Shown in pieces: positions 1 through 7,306 of a DNA stretch of 64,000 bases. The notes under the pieces are model-generated. The model saw only the letters and a list, made by a program, of their open reading frames with translations. It did not search any database and was not told the DNA's origin. Made by a program: the position numbers and the translations under genes. Numbering within the stretch: position 1 is the stretch's first letter; each line of letters begins with the position of its first letter. The stretch covers positions 1-64,000 of the forward strand of contig CALVWI010000009.1 of assembly GCA_944367045.1 (NCBI GenBank), in the 5' to 3' direction. This stretch comes from an uncultured Clostridia bacterium (GTDB taxonomy: Bacteria > Bacillota > Clostridia > Christensenellales > Borkfalkiaceae).

Positions 1-83
1 ACATCAACATGGCGAACAAGATGGGCCGCATCGTGCACATTGCCGACGGCGTCATTGAAGAGACTGCAAAGCACGTGCCGTGA
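1..83 (+). CDS. C-terminal end of a probable ABC transporter ATPase (partial)
   Basis: The window opens inside a reading frame (first full codon at 3) that ends at the TGA at 81-83. The visible tail includes MGRIVHIADGVIEE. It resembles the last strand of ABC ATPases, where a phrase of the type 'DRVIHLRDGRIV' follows the H-loop histidine. The catalytic motifs lie outside the window, so this rests on a short tail match only. A rho-independent terminator follows about 40 bases later, so it ends its transcription unit. Confidence 0.45.
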   Translation, partial: INMANKMGRIVHIADGVIEETAKHVP

Positions 84-123
84 GTTTATACAGGAAACGA
101 ACGGGAAGAGAAGCCGTAAAAAC

Positions 124-153
124 AAGAAGGGGCCGGGGAGCCTCTTCTTTTTT
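124..153 (+). terminator. Rho-independent terminator
   Basis: AAGAAGGGGC pairs with GCCTCTTCTT across a short GGGG-rich loop, and the 3' arm runs into a T tract. It closes the transcription unit of the partial gene at the window start. Confidence 0.75.
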
Positions 154-193
154 GCCTCCGAAAAAAAGTTTTTGGATTAAATTCCAAAAAGTA

Positions 194-222
194 TTGATTT
201 TCCGCGAGTTTTTGGATATAAT
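194..222 (+). promoter_or_regulatory. Sigma-A-type promoter for the DUF4143 ATPase
   Basis: TTGATT at 194-199 and TATAAT at 217-222 are separated by 17 bases. The -10 box is 27 bases before the ATG at 250, whose ribosome site is GGAGG. Confidence 0.7.
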
Positions 223-249
223 ATAAACAGAACAACAGCGGAGGAGGCT

Positions 250-1449
250 ATGCGCATCGAACGGAAGGAATATTTGGACAAATTGCTTGCGTGGAAAGAC
301 AAGCAGATCATCAAAGTCATTACGGGCGTGCGCCGCTGCGGCAAGTCGACGCTCATGGAGATATTTCAGGAGCAGCTGGAAGCGGATGGAGTGGAGCGTT
401 CGCGGATCGTCTCGGTCAATTTTGAGGACTATGATTTTTATGAGCTGCGAGATCCCCAAAAACTGTATGCCTATCTCAAAGAGCGGCTCCATGCGCACGC
501 CATGACCTACATCTTCTTGGACGAAGTGCAGCACGTTGCCGATTTTCAGCGCGTCGTCGACAGTCTGTATCTCAAAAGCAACGTCGACTTGTACCTGACA
601 GGCTCCAACGCCCATATGCTTTCCGGGGAACTTGCGACGCTCCTTTCGGGAAGGTATGTGGAGATCGCGATGCTTCCGCTCTCCTTCCGCGAATATGTGG
701 AAAGTACGGGAAGCGTCTCAGACCTCGGCAGAAAGTATGCCGACTATCTTGAGAACAGCTCCTTCCCCTATACGCTGCAGCTTCGCGACAATGCAAGGGA
801 GATCAGGACCTATCTCGATGCGATCTATAATACGATCGTCGTCAAGGACATTGCCGCGCGAAAGAAACTGTCCGACACAACGGTGCTTGAAAGCGTCACC
901 CGCTTTGCCCTCGACAATATCGGCAATCTTCTTTCGAGCAAAAAGATCGCGGATACATTGACTTCCGGCGGCAGGAAGATGGATGTCAGGACGGTGGAAA
1001 AGATGCTCGACGGTCTGACGGAGAGCTTTATTCTGTACCGCGCAAGCCGTTACAATGTGAAGGGAAAGCAGTACTTAAAGACGCTCGAGAAATACTATGT
1101 GGTGGATATCGGGCTTCGCTATGCGCTGCTCGGCTCGCGCAATGCCGACGTGGGACACATCCTGGAAAATGTCATATACCTTGAACTGCTGCGCCGCGGG
1201 TATCGGGTGTATGTCGGCAAGGTGGACGAACAGGAAGTGGATTTCGTTGCGATGGACGAAAGGGGGAATACCTACTTTCAGGTGGCAGCGACTGTGCGTG
1301 ACGAAAGTACGTTGACGCGGGAACTCTTGCCGCTGCGCAAGATCGGTGACAACTATCCGAAATATTTATTGACGCTGGATGAGGACCCGCCTGCCGATTA
1401 CGACGGCATCCGCCGCATCAATGCGCTCGATTGGCTTTTGGGGAGGTGA
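250..1449 (+). CDS. AAA-type ATPase with C-terminal DUF4143 domain
   Basis: This 399-residue protein has the layout of the widespread AAA_14/DUF4143 family. A Walker A motif GVRRCGKST is at residues 26-34, a Walker B IFLDE at about 88-92 and a sensor-like LTGSN at about 116-120. The C-terminal half contains the nuclease-like DUF4143 region with the phrase QEVDFVAMD. A GGAGG site precedes the ATG. The family is usually found as single accessory genes of unknown cellular role. It has its own promoter and a hairpin after the stop, so it is monocistronic. It lies just outside the left tRNA-fragment repeat of the integrated element and may belong to an older neighbouring insertion. The family call is firm, but the function is not known. 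Confidence 0.85.
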   Translation: MRIERKEYLDKLLAWKDKQIIKVITGVRRCGKSTLMEIFQEQLEADGVERSRIVSVNFEDYDFYELRDPQKLYAYLKERLHAHAMTYIFLDEVQHVADFQRVVDSLYLKSNVDLYLTGSNAHMLSGELATLLSGRYVEIAMLPLSFREYVESTGSVSDLGRKYADYLENSSFPYTLQLRDNAREIRTYLDAIYNTIVVKDIAARKKLSDTTVLESVTRFALDNIGNLLSSKKIADTLTSGGRKMDVRTVEKMLDGLTESFILYRASRYNVKGKQYLKTLEKYYVVDIGLRYALLGSRNADVGHILENVIYLELLRRGYRVYVGKVDEQEVDFVAMDERGNTYFQVAATVRDESTLTRELLPLRKIGDNYPKYLLTLDEDPPADYDGIRRINALDWLLGR

Positions 1450-1637
1450 GCTCACCGGGGCTGCTTTTCAGGTCTTGGTTTATAAAATTAACGCCGCGTC
1501 GCCCCGATGTGGGGCGGCGCGGAAGTCTTTACAGAGATTGGGGAAAATTGGGGAAACGATTTTTGAAAAGGGGCTTTAAGCGGCGGTTTTGGGGCAAAAA
1601 TTTGGCATTCGAGGCTGTTTTTCAAAATTTCGATTTG
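1450..1637. other. Intergenic spacer with hairpins and a short direct repeat
   Basis: A perfect 12-base palindrome GGTGAGCTCACC (1445-1456) overlaps the stop codon of the ATPase. A stable hairpin with CCGCGTCGCCCC paired to GGGGCGGCGCGG lies at 1494-1522 without a T tract. ATTGGGGAAA is repeated back to back at 1537-1546 and 1547-1556. No gene is seen. Confidence 0.6.
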
Positions 1638-1683
1638 CCTCTGACTCCGTCATTCGTTGGTTCGAATCCAGCTACCCCAGCCA
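1638..1683 (+). repeat. tRNA-Gln(CTG) 3'-half fragment, att-like site (left)
   Basis: Read on the plus strand this is the 3' half of a tRNA. It has the anticodon loop CTCTGAC (anticodon CTG, Gln), the 3' anticodon strand TCCGT, the T stem-loop GTTGG-TTCGAAT-CCAGC, the acceptor strand TACCCCA, discriminator G and CCA. The 5' half is absent, because the bases upstream cannot pair with TCCGT. The first 24 bases (1638-1661) recur exactly at 7307-7330. Tyrosine integrases commonly cross over in a tRNA anticodon or T arm, so this is best read as an attachment-site copy. Confidence 0.8.
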
Positions 1684-1758
1684 CAGACGCCATATATTGT
1701 GTGTTTTTAATGGTTAAACCACAAAATATGGTGTCTCTTTTTTGCTTTATACATTTTT

Positions 1759-1802
1759 ACCCCACAAATTGTGGGGTAATTTGTGGGATAATTTGTGGGG
1801 TA
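1759..1802. repeat. Arm-type integrase-site-like repeats, left end
   Basis: ACCCCACAA and TTGTGGGGT face each other at 1759-1777, and two further direct copies of TTTGTGGG(G/A)TA follow to 1802. The same TTGTGGGG word occurs three times at 7183-7216 inside the other end of the element. Short repeats close to both att copies fit arm-type binding sites of a tyrosine integrase. The role is inferred from position only. Confidence 0.6.
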
Positions 1803-1832
1803 AAAATATTGAGTGACGGGTCTGGCAAGCCC

Positions 1833-2884
1833 TTACAACGGGTAGTCCACTTTCTGTGCTTCGCTCAGCAGGTACTCATCTGAATAGTCCGTGTAACCTC
1901 TGTCTACGGCTGAGGTTTTTACGTCCTTGTCAAAGGAGTGTCCTGCCCATAGCATTACGGCTTCCAAGTTGCAGCCAGCCTCTTTGCACCGAGTAATGAA
2001 GGTGTAGCGCAGCTCATGAGGATGGTGTTCCGGCAACAGCCGTTTGAAGGTAGACTGTATCGTATTGAGTTTGACTTCCTTTGCTTTCTGAAAGTCAACA
2101 TACGGCAGCACTCTTCGGAAAACGGGCGTGAACGGAATCTTTCGATCGACTTCTACACGTCCTTGCCGTTGCTTGCTCGTGGTACAAATCAGGAAGTTAT
2201 CTTCCACGCGGATGGTTGCAAGTTCGCTTCTCCTTAATCCAAAGTACAGCATGACCAGCAGGGCATCAGAAGCCGCGTTTTCTTTGTGAGAGATGCAGTA
2301 ATCGACAAGCTGCTTTTCTTCTGCCTTTGTGAGCGCCGAGCCCTTCTTGCTTTCATGATACGGCAGTTCGATCTTTTTCATGGGCGATACAAAGCCCAGA
2401 TAGGCATTGGCTGTGGATAGTAAAAAATTTGCTGCACAACAGGCGTATTGTGTTTTGTTGGCAAGTTGGGATTATGCGCAAAGAGTAGTTCCATTCGCTC
2501 CACAAAGCGCGCTTTCAGGGTTGCAAGGTCTGTAGCGGCAACGTATAGTTTGATACCGTCACGGCGGTAATTGACCTCGTAGACGCCCTTGTGGAAGCGA
2601 TAGGTCACGATCTTGTTTTTGCAAATGAAGTAGTTTTTGAGTTTTACGGACATAGCGTCAAGCTCCTTATTGGTGAATTTGAGTTTGCCGCTCGTCTTTT
2701 TCCGTTCTTGGGGCTGTTTCTGTTCTTGATAAAGCGCCCCATTGTTATCAGAGAAAATGGATTGGACGGCGGCGACGGCAGCACTTGCAGCCGCTTCAGC
2801 AATCGTTGCCGAAAGCAGCGTTTGAGCGTCTCCTTGTTTCTCGGGAGAGCCTGCCATGAAGTTTAATTTCTTTGTCTGTGCCAT
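1833..2884 (-). pseudogene. int: Broken tyrosine recombinase (site-specific integrase)
   Basis: The gene is in two overlapping pieces. The upstream piece (2884 down to 2378, ATG after AGGAAAAGG) encodes an arm-binding-type region ending near YVAATDLATLKARFVERM. The downstream piece (2381 down to 1833) is a complete catalytic domain with GLRRSEL (first Arg about 50), HELR at 122-125, WAGH ending at 148 and a terminal Tyr near 163-166. The catalytic frame can be joined to the upstream frame by a one-base change in the six-base A/T homopolymer at 2422-2427. Even after repair, only about 40 residues separate the arm and catalytic parts, so the core-binding domain of about 90 residues appears deleted. 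It sits about 150 bases from the left att copy, as integrases usually do. The enzyme is probably inactive and the element fixed. Confidence 0.8.
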
Positions 2885-3081
2885 CCTTTTCCTTATTCCT
2901 AAAAGAGTTATCTGAAGTGAAGCCTGTCTTTGCCTCACTGCAATACCATGATAACCTTTTATCTCGGAAAAAGATAGCGCATTTCTTTACCCAAAACCGC
3001 AACTCGTGTTGAAGAAATAGCAAATCCTTTTACCTAAACAGGACAAAAACTTACCCTTCATGCTTATACCTCCGTATCGGA

Positions 3082-3314
3082 TTTTGCCTTTCGGCACCCT
3101 CAAAACAGCGGATTTGCTCGCGTCCGTCAAGGATAAGACAGGTCGGTTTGATTGAAGTCTCATTTCTTACGCGCGGAAAATATTGCATCAAAAAAGAGCC
3201 ATCTTTTCGATTTCCTATTACGGAACCGATAAGATGGCTTTTGTTCTCGGCAATATTTTCCAGTCCTTGACGGCGCAGGCAAAAATCCGCCACACCTTTA
3301 GCCGAAAGGCAGAA
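3082..3314. repeat. Long imperfect palindrome (233 bp hairpin-forming)
   Basis: Successive blocks pair in order around a centre near 3218. TTTTGCCTTTCGGC (3082-3095) pairs with GCCGAAAGGCAGAA (3301-3314). CCGTCAAGGA (3124-3133) pairs with TCCTTGACGG (3264-3273). GGAAAATATTGC (3175-3186) pairs with GCAATATTTTCC (3250-3261). GAGCCATCTT (3195-3204) pairs with AAGATGGCTT (3231-3240). A stretch of about 40 bases (3134-3174) on the left side has no partner. The order and nesting make a single extended stem. It could be a decayed MITE, a replication or transfer structure, or a structured RNA. No coding function is seen. Confidence 0.75.
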
Positions 3315-3359
3315 TATAAATTTTAGCACAAGAAGTCGTATGGTTTGCGCTTTTAAGTA

Positions 3360-3387
3360 TTTACAAAGGGTCGTGATGTGCTATAAT
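3360..3387 (+). promoter_or_regulatory. Probable promoter for the 305-residue protein
   Basis: TATAAT at 3382-3387 is preceded by TTTACA (3360-3365) at 16 bases. The gene's AAAGGAG site and ATG follow about 100 bases downstream, so a leader of roughly that length is implied. Confidence 0.5.
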
Positions 3388-3490
3388 ATATCTGTATAAC
3401 TATAGGTCTGGACAGGAGTTTATAAAAAGGTGCATTCATTTTATGATCCCGTTCGCTGTATAAAATTAACTTAAATAAAGGAGCAAAACT

Positions 3491-4408
3491 ATGTTTAGAA
3501 CAAACTTTCGTTACGAAAATGGCAAAGAGGATACGTTTTATATGTCTACTACTGCCGATGCATTGTTGGGAGAATATGCAAAAGAATACTATGAAATTCT
3601 TCTGAAAGAAGCAAAGACGTTTTATTTCCGTTTGTGTTATCCGAATGATTCGCTCCCTTCCTGTATCATGAATGCGCCTCGTGCGCCACTAAAGGCGTTT
3701 TATGATACGATTGGGCTTTTGATGTCCGGGGACGTTGAAAAGCCGAAAGACTGGGATGGGGACTATGAAAAACTGCCGGGAGATTGGAAAGAGCTGTATC
3801 GGATGCTTCCCGTCGACGAGGATGTCAAAAAATATTTGTTGAACCGCGGATTTACAATCAGTACGGGAGCAATGCATACGATTACCATTCAAGCGGAAAA
3901 TGGGGCCATGATCAACACAGAGATCGATTTTGACGGTGTGGATGACTATCTTTTGACGGATCAGGACGGAAGATATCTGGTATATGCCTGTCAACATGAA
4001 GGTGAATTATCGATCCGCCGGGATATCCATGAGAAGCTGATTCCGGTGATCGTGAGGTATCTCAAAAATGATCCGAAATACGGGGAGATGGGTCCGCGTT
4101 TGGAAAAGATGACAGCGGAAGAACGCAGAAAACTGTATTTAGAATTCCGTAAATTCAGCGGCGGAGTTGATCATGAAGTGAGCGGACAAGGTGAGATAGG
4201 ATCGCCGCGGTTTTACTATCGTTTTGTTTATGAAGAAGATTTCGACGAGTATAAGGATTCTGAACTTACGCAGTATTTGACAAAGGAGTTTCGCGAGAGC
4301 ACGTCCCTTGAATATTATAAGCGGCTTAACTTATTTGAGCATGATGTCTATTTTCTTCTTGATATTTTTGAGAGCTTGTATTATGACGAGATCTGCGATC
4401 TGATCTGA
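3491..4408 (+). CDS. Unknown acidic 305-residue protein
   Basis: A good AAAGGAGC site precedes the ATG. The protein is soluble in appearance and acidic, with no signal peptide, membrane segment or recognisable catalytic motif. It is rich in Tyr, Asp and Glu, with aromatic-acidic clusters such as DYEKLPGDWKELYRML near residue 100 and FYYRFVYEEDFDEY near 240. I do not recognise the family. It is the first gene of the cargo between the integrase remnant and the toxin-antitoxin-like pair, has its own promoter, and uses the AT-rich codons of the island. An accessory or defence role is possible from context only. Confidence 0.7.
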   Translation: MFRTNFRYENGKEDTFYMSTTADALLGEYAKEYYEILLKEAKTFYFRLCYPNDSLPSCIMNAPRAPLKAFYDTIGLLMSGDVEKPKDWDGDYEKLPGDWKELYRMLPVDEDVKKYLLNRGFTISTGAMHTITIQAENGAMINTEIDFDGVDDYLLTDQDGRYLVYACQHEGELSIRRDIHEKLIPVIVRYLKNDPKYGEMGPRLEKMTAEERRKLYLEFRKFSGGVDHEVSGQGEIGSPRFYYRFVYEEDFDEYKDSELTQYLTKEFRESTSLEYYKRLNLFEHDVYFLLDIFESLYYDEICDLI

Positions 4409-4442
4409 AAATTATAAAATTTGGGAAAAGTGGAGGATTATT

Positions 4443-4628
4443 ATGTTATCTAAATTCAAAAAATCGATTGTACCTTTATTCATGTTGTTTGCAATAGTAA
4501 TGATTAGTGCATGTGTCATGATCTTTGCGCCTAAAAAGGTCAATGCCGGCGCGGCAGAAATAGTTCCTTATACAATTGAACGCGGTGTTCAAACATACAA
4601 TTATGTTTGTAATGACAATTGCAGGTGA
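4443..4628 (+). CDS. Small exported peptide, possibly truncated
   Basis: A 61-residue peptide follows a GGAGG site 35 bases after the preceding gene. It begins with MLSKFKKS and a hydrophobic stretch to about residue 29 containing ISAC, a weak lipobox-like sequence. An AKKVNA-like region follows that could be a signal-peptidase site (VNA at about 33-35). The mature part of about 26 residues ends in VCNDNCR, with two cysteines. The stop coincides with the point where the opposite-strand gene loses family similarity, so this may be the 5' remainder of a longer exported protein. I cannot assign a function. Confidence 0.45.
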   Translation: MLSKFKKSIVPLFMLFAIVMISACVMIFAPKKVNAGAAEIVPYTIERGVQTYNYVCNDNCR

Positions 4629-5030
4629 GAGCGGCTGAAATTCCGAAAAGCCGTCATGATCGATTTCGCCATAATACCATGTGCCGTTGTCGAATACATA
4701 GATGAAATTGATCCAGCTGTGCGGGTCGGTCAACTGTTCTTTCGTGCAGATAAAGGCTTCTTGTCCTTTCTCGCCGCGGTCTCTGCCGTAGAATACGGTC
4801 ACGTCCCTGTCTGGCGTATCAAAGCAGTGATGGCTGCCTGCATCCGGCTCCAGCTTTTCATGCAGAGAGGAAATGCAACCGAGGTCTAACAGCTTCTTTA
4901 CGCGCTCCGCTGTGTTGTAGTGGTCGAGCAGCATCCTGCCGTTGTATTCGAGGTATCCGTCATAATGGCAGTACACGCCCCGATAGGTGTTCTCATCGAT
5001 CTTTTCTGCAATGTAGCTTCTTGTTGACAT
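4476..5030 (-). CDS. Conserved accessory protein (MSTRSYIA family) with altered C-terminus
   Basis: An AAGGAGA site precedes the ATG. Residues 1-135 begin MSTRSYIAEK and contain YRGVYCHYDGYLEYNG. They match a small family I recognise from accessory regions of Bacillota mobile elements, whose function is unknown. After FSEFQPLSPA the reading frame runs for about 45 more residues antisense to the small exported peptide gene. That tail is unlike the rest and looks like read-through into foreign sequence after a recombination near 4625-4635. It is followed on the same strand upstream by another small element-type gene. I would treat it as a probably 3'-truncated gene. Confidence 0.65.
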   Translation of the reverse strand: MSTRSYIAEKIDENTYRGVYCHYDGYLEYNGRMLLDHYNTAERVKKLLDLGCISSLHEKLEPDAGSHHCFDTPDRDVTVFYGRDRGEKGQEAFICTKEQLTDPHSWINFIYVFDNGTWYYGEIDHDGFSEFQPLSPAIVITNIIVCLNTAFNCIRNYFCRAGIDLFRRKDHDTCTNHYYCKQHE

Positions 5031-5042
5031 CGTTATTTCTCC

Positions 5043-5456
5043 TTAAATATAATTTTCTAATGATTCAAAGTTGGTGGCGATATTGCGAAGGGTCTCTTCA
5101 AATCCAAACCATGCAAGTAAATTTTGATTGAAGTCATCCTGCGCAAGGGGATCTTCCTTGTCCCATTTCTCGCCAAATAAGGCAGACGGAGCGTAGAGCC
5201 CCGTCCCGTTCATCGTGTCATACAGCAGCGCGTTGATCTCATCGCGATATTTCTTGAAGAAGCGCACCGTGTCCGAATAGTAGATGAGTTCGCTGACAAT
5301 TCCCGATTGGCAGCCGTGGTACAGGACGTCAGTAAAGATGTCCTTTTTATTGCTGTAATCGCTCCAGCAGGAGATGACGTAATTGCACACACGCTTTGTA
5401 AGCGGGCTATTGCTGTTTCTTTTTATTGCTTTGACATTGGATAAAGTCAATTTCAT
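5043..5456 (-). CDS. Small accessory protein of mobile elements, unknown function
   Basis: I place the start at 5456 because GGAGGT lies 7 bases before that ATG; an in-frame ATG at 5477 has no good site. The 137-residue product is soluble in appearance. It has the phrases YHGCQSGIVSELIYY and NQNLLAWFGFEET, which resemble small uncharacterised proteins of conjugative or integrative elements in Clostridia. The upstream reading frame stops at 5458, overlapping this start in a TGATATG arrangement, so the two were translationally linked. The family resemblance is from memory. Confidence 0.6.
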   Translation of the reverse strand: MKLTLSNVKAIKRNSNSPLTKRVCNYVISCWSDYSNKKDIFTDVLYHGCQSGIVSELIYYSDTVRFFKKYRDEINALLYDTMNGTGLYAPSALFGEKWDKEDPLAQDDFNQNLLAWFGFEETLRNIATNFESLENYI

Positions 5457-5457
5457 A

Positions 5458-5613
5458 TCAGACCTCCACAAAGTCATCGATATGGATATGCTCGCGTCCG
5501 GCTACGCCATACTCGAAATACAGCCCGTTGTTATCTTCGTGCAGGGCATAGTCCGTCACGACGATTTTCCCGCATTTGGTGACGGCTACGGTGATCTTGT
5601 CATACAGTTCACT
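5458..5613 (-). pseudogene. 5'-truncated remnant of a small element gene
   Basis: An open stretch of 51 codons encodes ELYDKITVAVTKCGKIVV and ends HIHIDDFVEV before the TGA at 5458-5460. It looks like real protein sequence. The frame is closed by a stop at 5614-5616 and has no ATG, GTG or TTG start. It directly abuts the next gene in the same orientation. The simplest reading is the 3' end of a gene that lost its 5' end in a rearrangement. Confidence 0.45.
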
Positions 5614-5731
5614 TTACTGTCTACTTTAGTAGCAACTTACCCTCAACTTACCCGCAACTTGATTAGACGCAATAAAAAGTCTTCGGAATTACCGATATTG
5701 AATGTTACGCAAATTATTTTCCTCCAAAGGC

Positions 5732-5760
5732 TTGACATTATATCGCTCTGACGATATAAT
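5732..5760 (+). promoter_or_regulatory. Strong promoter with palindromic operator, toxin-antitoxin-like operon
   Basis: A consensus TTGACA (5732-5737) and TATAAT (5755-5760) are 17 bases apart. ATTATATCG (5737-5745) and CGATATAAT (5752-5760) form a perfect 9-base inverted repeat spanning the whole spacer and the -10 box. A repressor on this palindrome would block RNA polymerase, as in autoregulated toxin-antitoxin operons. The second gene of the operon encodes an XRE-type DNA-binding domain, the obvious candidate. Confidence 0.8.
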
Positions 5761-5795
5761 GTAGATGTATCGTTGCAATGACACAGGAGGGAAAT

Positions 5796-6488
5796 ATGAT
5801 TACGTTATATCACGGAACAGATCATATTCTGAAAGAGCCGAGCATAGAGCTCGGGAAAGAGACCAATGATTATGGCAGGGGATTTTATTGTACGCGCCTT
5901 CCTGAAATGGCGAAGGAATGGGCGTGCAAAGAAAACACTGACGGTTTTTCGAACGCCTATATGTTGGACGAAGAGGGCTTAAAGACGTTGAACCTTTTGG
6001 ACGGGAAGCATACCGTCTTGAATTGGATCGCGCTCTTATTGCAGCATCGTATTTTTACGATACAGGATGAGATCGCCAGAGACGCCAGAGATTATCTTAT
6101 CGAGCATTTTGCAGTCGATACAAGGCCCTATGATGTCATTGTGGGCTATCGCGCAGATGACTCGTATTTTTCTTATGCGCAGTCCTTTGTGTCAAATGCG
6201 CTTCCTCTTCGCAGCTTGAACAAAGCTTTACAGCTCGGCAAACTCGGAGAACAGACTGTACTAAAGTCTCAAAGGGCGTTTGAGTGCATTACTTTTACGG
6301 GGGCGGAACCCGTGAGCAGGGAAATCTATTATCCCAAATTTATCGCAAGAGACAGTTCTGCACGGCAGACCTATCAAAACGAGATCAGGAAAAGCCGTAA
6401 TTATCGCGAGGATATCTTCGTTATGGATATTTTGAGAGAGGAGATCGGGAATGATGATCCACGCATACAGCGAATTGTACTTGAATGA
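5796..6488 (+). CDS. DUF3990 protein, ADP-ribosyltransferase-like putative toxin
   Basis: I start at 5796 because AGGAGGG (5785-5791) is placed correctly for it; the ATG at 5778 lies upstream of that site. The 230-residue product opens with ITLYHGTD and has DYGRGFYCT near residue 30 and LGEQTVLKS near 155. This is the pattern of DUF3990, which is placed with the ADP-ribosyltransferase-like fold (His of YHGT, Tyr of GRGFY). The next gene overlaps it by 38 bases and has an XRE domain. The operon order, overlap and palindromic promoter suggest a toxin with its antitoxin or regulator. The biochemical activity and target are not shown by the sequence. Confidence 0.75.
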   Translation: MITLYHGTDHILKEPSIELGKETNDYGRGFYCTRLPEMAKEWACKENTDGFSNAYMLDEEGLKTLNLLDGKHTVLNWIALLLQHRIFTIQDEIARDARDYLIEHFAVDTRPYDVIVGYRADDSYFSYAQSFVSNALPLRSLNKALQLGKLGEQTVLKSQRAFECITFTGAEPVSREIYYPKFIARDSSARQTYQNEIRKSRNYREDIFVMDILREEIGNDDPRIQRIVLE

Positions 6489-7113
6489 CGCGCAAAATCA
6501 TTTAGCGAATGCGATCGATTACGCGGTCAACGATTGCGGGATAGACGCAGATCGCTTTGCAAGATTATTTGTGCAATCAAGGGTTGCCAGACAGTTTGAA
6601 ACGGGCAATCCTGCGACCGTATCGGGGAAGTCCGGAGAAGAGCTGGTAACGCAGATCGTGGCTCGGTTAATGCCGGGAGAACAACTTCCGAAGCCACGTT
6701 TTTCTGAGGAGAGAACGCCCGAATATTGGGCAGGATGGGCGCTTGCATATTATCAGTGGTACACCGCAAAGCGATTCAAAGATATCTTTACGCGGATCCC
6801 GCTTTCGGAAATCATAGGGATGTATCCTGTCTTCCATGAAATGGATTTGACCAATTTTGTGGAATCGATGGAGAGGCGTTATCATTCTGTTGTATTGGAA
6901 ACAAAACTGAAATCCATCCGCGAAGCAAGAGGTCTGTCGCAAGCGGAACTTGCCGAACAATCCGGCGTGAAAAAGCGTATGATCCAGCTCTATGAACAGA
7001 AGGTCAACGACATTGACAAAGCGCAGGCGCAGACATTGTATAAGTTATCGCGGACATTGGGGTGCGGCATTGAGGACTTGCTGGAGCATCCCGAGGAGAG
7101 CAAGGATGACTGA
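6451..7113 (+). CDS. XRE-family regulator, probable antitoxin of the DUF3990 protein
   Basis: The start overlaps the preceding gene by 38 bases and has an AGGAGA site. The 220-residue protein has two parts. Residues 1-150 are an unrecognised domain with PEYWAGWALAYYQWY at about 90, a phrase seen in DUF3990-linked regulators. Residues 150-220 are a helix-turn-helix of the XRE/Cro type with LKSIREARGLSQAELAEQSG. The order toxin-then-antitoxin and the N-terminal partner domain suggest that residues 1-150 bind the DUF3990 protein while the helix-turn-helix binds the palindrome at 5737-5760. It ends the cargo before the right arm-type repeats. Confidence 0.75.
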   Translation: MMIHAYSELYLNDAQNHLANAIDYAVNDCGIDADRFARLFVQSRVARQFETGNPATVSGKSGEELVTQIVARLMPGEQLPKPRFSEERTPEYWAGWALAYYQWYTAKRFKDIFTRIPLSEIIGMYPVFHEMDLTNFVESMERRYHSVVLETKLKSIREARGLSQAELAEQSGVKKRMIQLYEQKVNDIDKAQAQTLYKLSRTLGCGIEDLLEHPEESKDD

Positions 7114-7182
7114 AAACGAGGGCGCCTTTCCCGCATAAAGGGAGTCATGGAATCTTTGATTTGCAGCGGAAAGCGGGAGCAA

Positions 7183-7216
7183 ATTGTGGGGTGGATTGTG
7201 GGGAAATTGTGGGGTA
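7183..7216. repeat. Arm-type integrase-site-like repeats, right end
   Basis: Three direct copies of ATTGTGGGG start at 7183, 7195 and 7206. They match the TTGTGGGG words at 1759-1802 and sit about 90 bases inside the right 24-bp repeat. Paired sets at both ends are expected for arm-type sites of a tyrosine integrase. Confidence 0.6.
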
Positions 7217-7306
7217 AATATGCATAGAAAATGAATAATCGTTAAAAATATGCATAAAAACCACATATTTCTCTGTATTTATACATTAGTTGCATAATGC
7301 GAACTT

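Larger units (their letters stand above)
2885..3490. other. 606-base gene-free region of the element
   Basis: This stretch is AT-rich and holds no convincing gene. Its main content is the long imperfect palindrome at 3082-3314. The promoter-like sequence for the next gene lies at 3360-3387. The minus-strand reading frame across 3051-3329 is only the translation of the palindrome. Confidence 0.6.

Noticed and set aside
3051-3329. 92-codon minus-strand frame over the palindrome
   Set aside because: It is explained by translation of the inverted repeat; there is no ribosome site and the residues mirror the repeat arms.
5383-5751. Plus-strand 122-codon frame opposite the small element genes
   Set aside because: The minus-strand genes have ribosome sites and family-like sequence, and this frame ends inside the toxin-antitoxin-like promoter.
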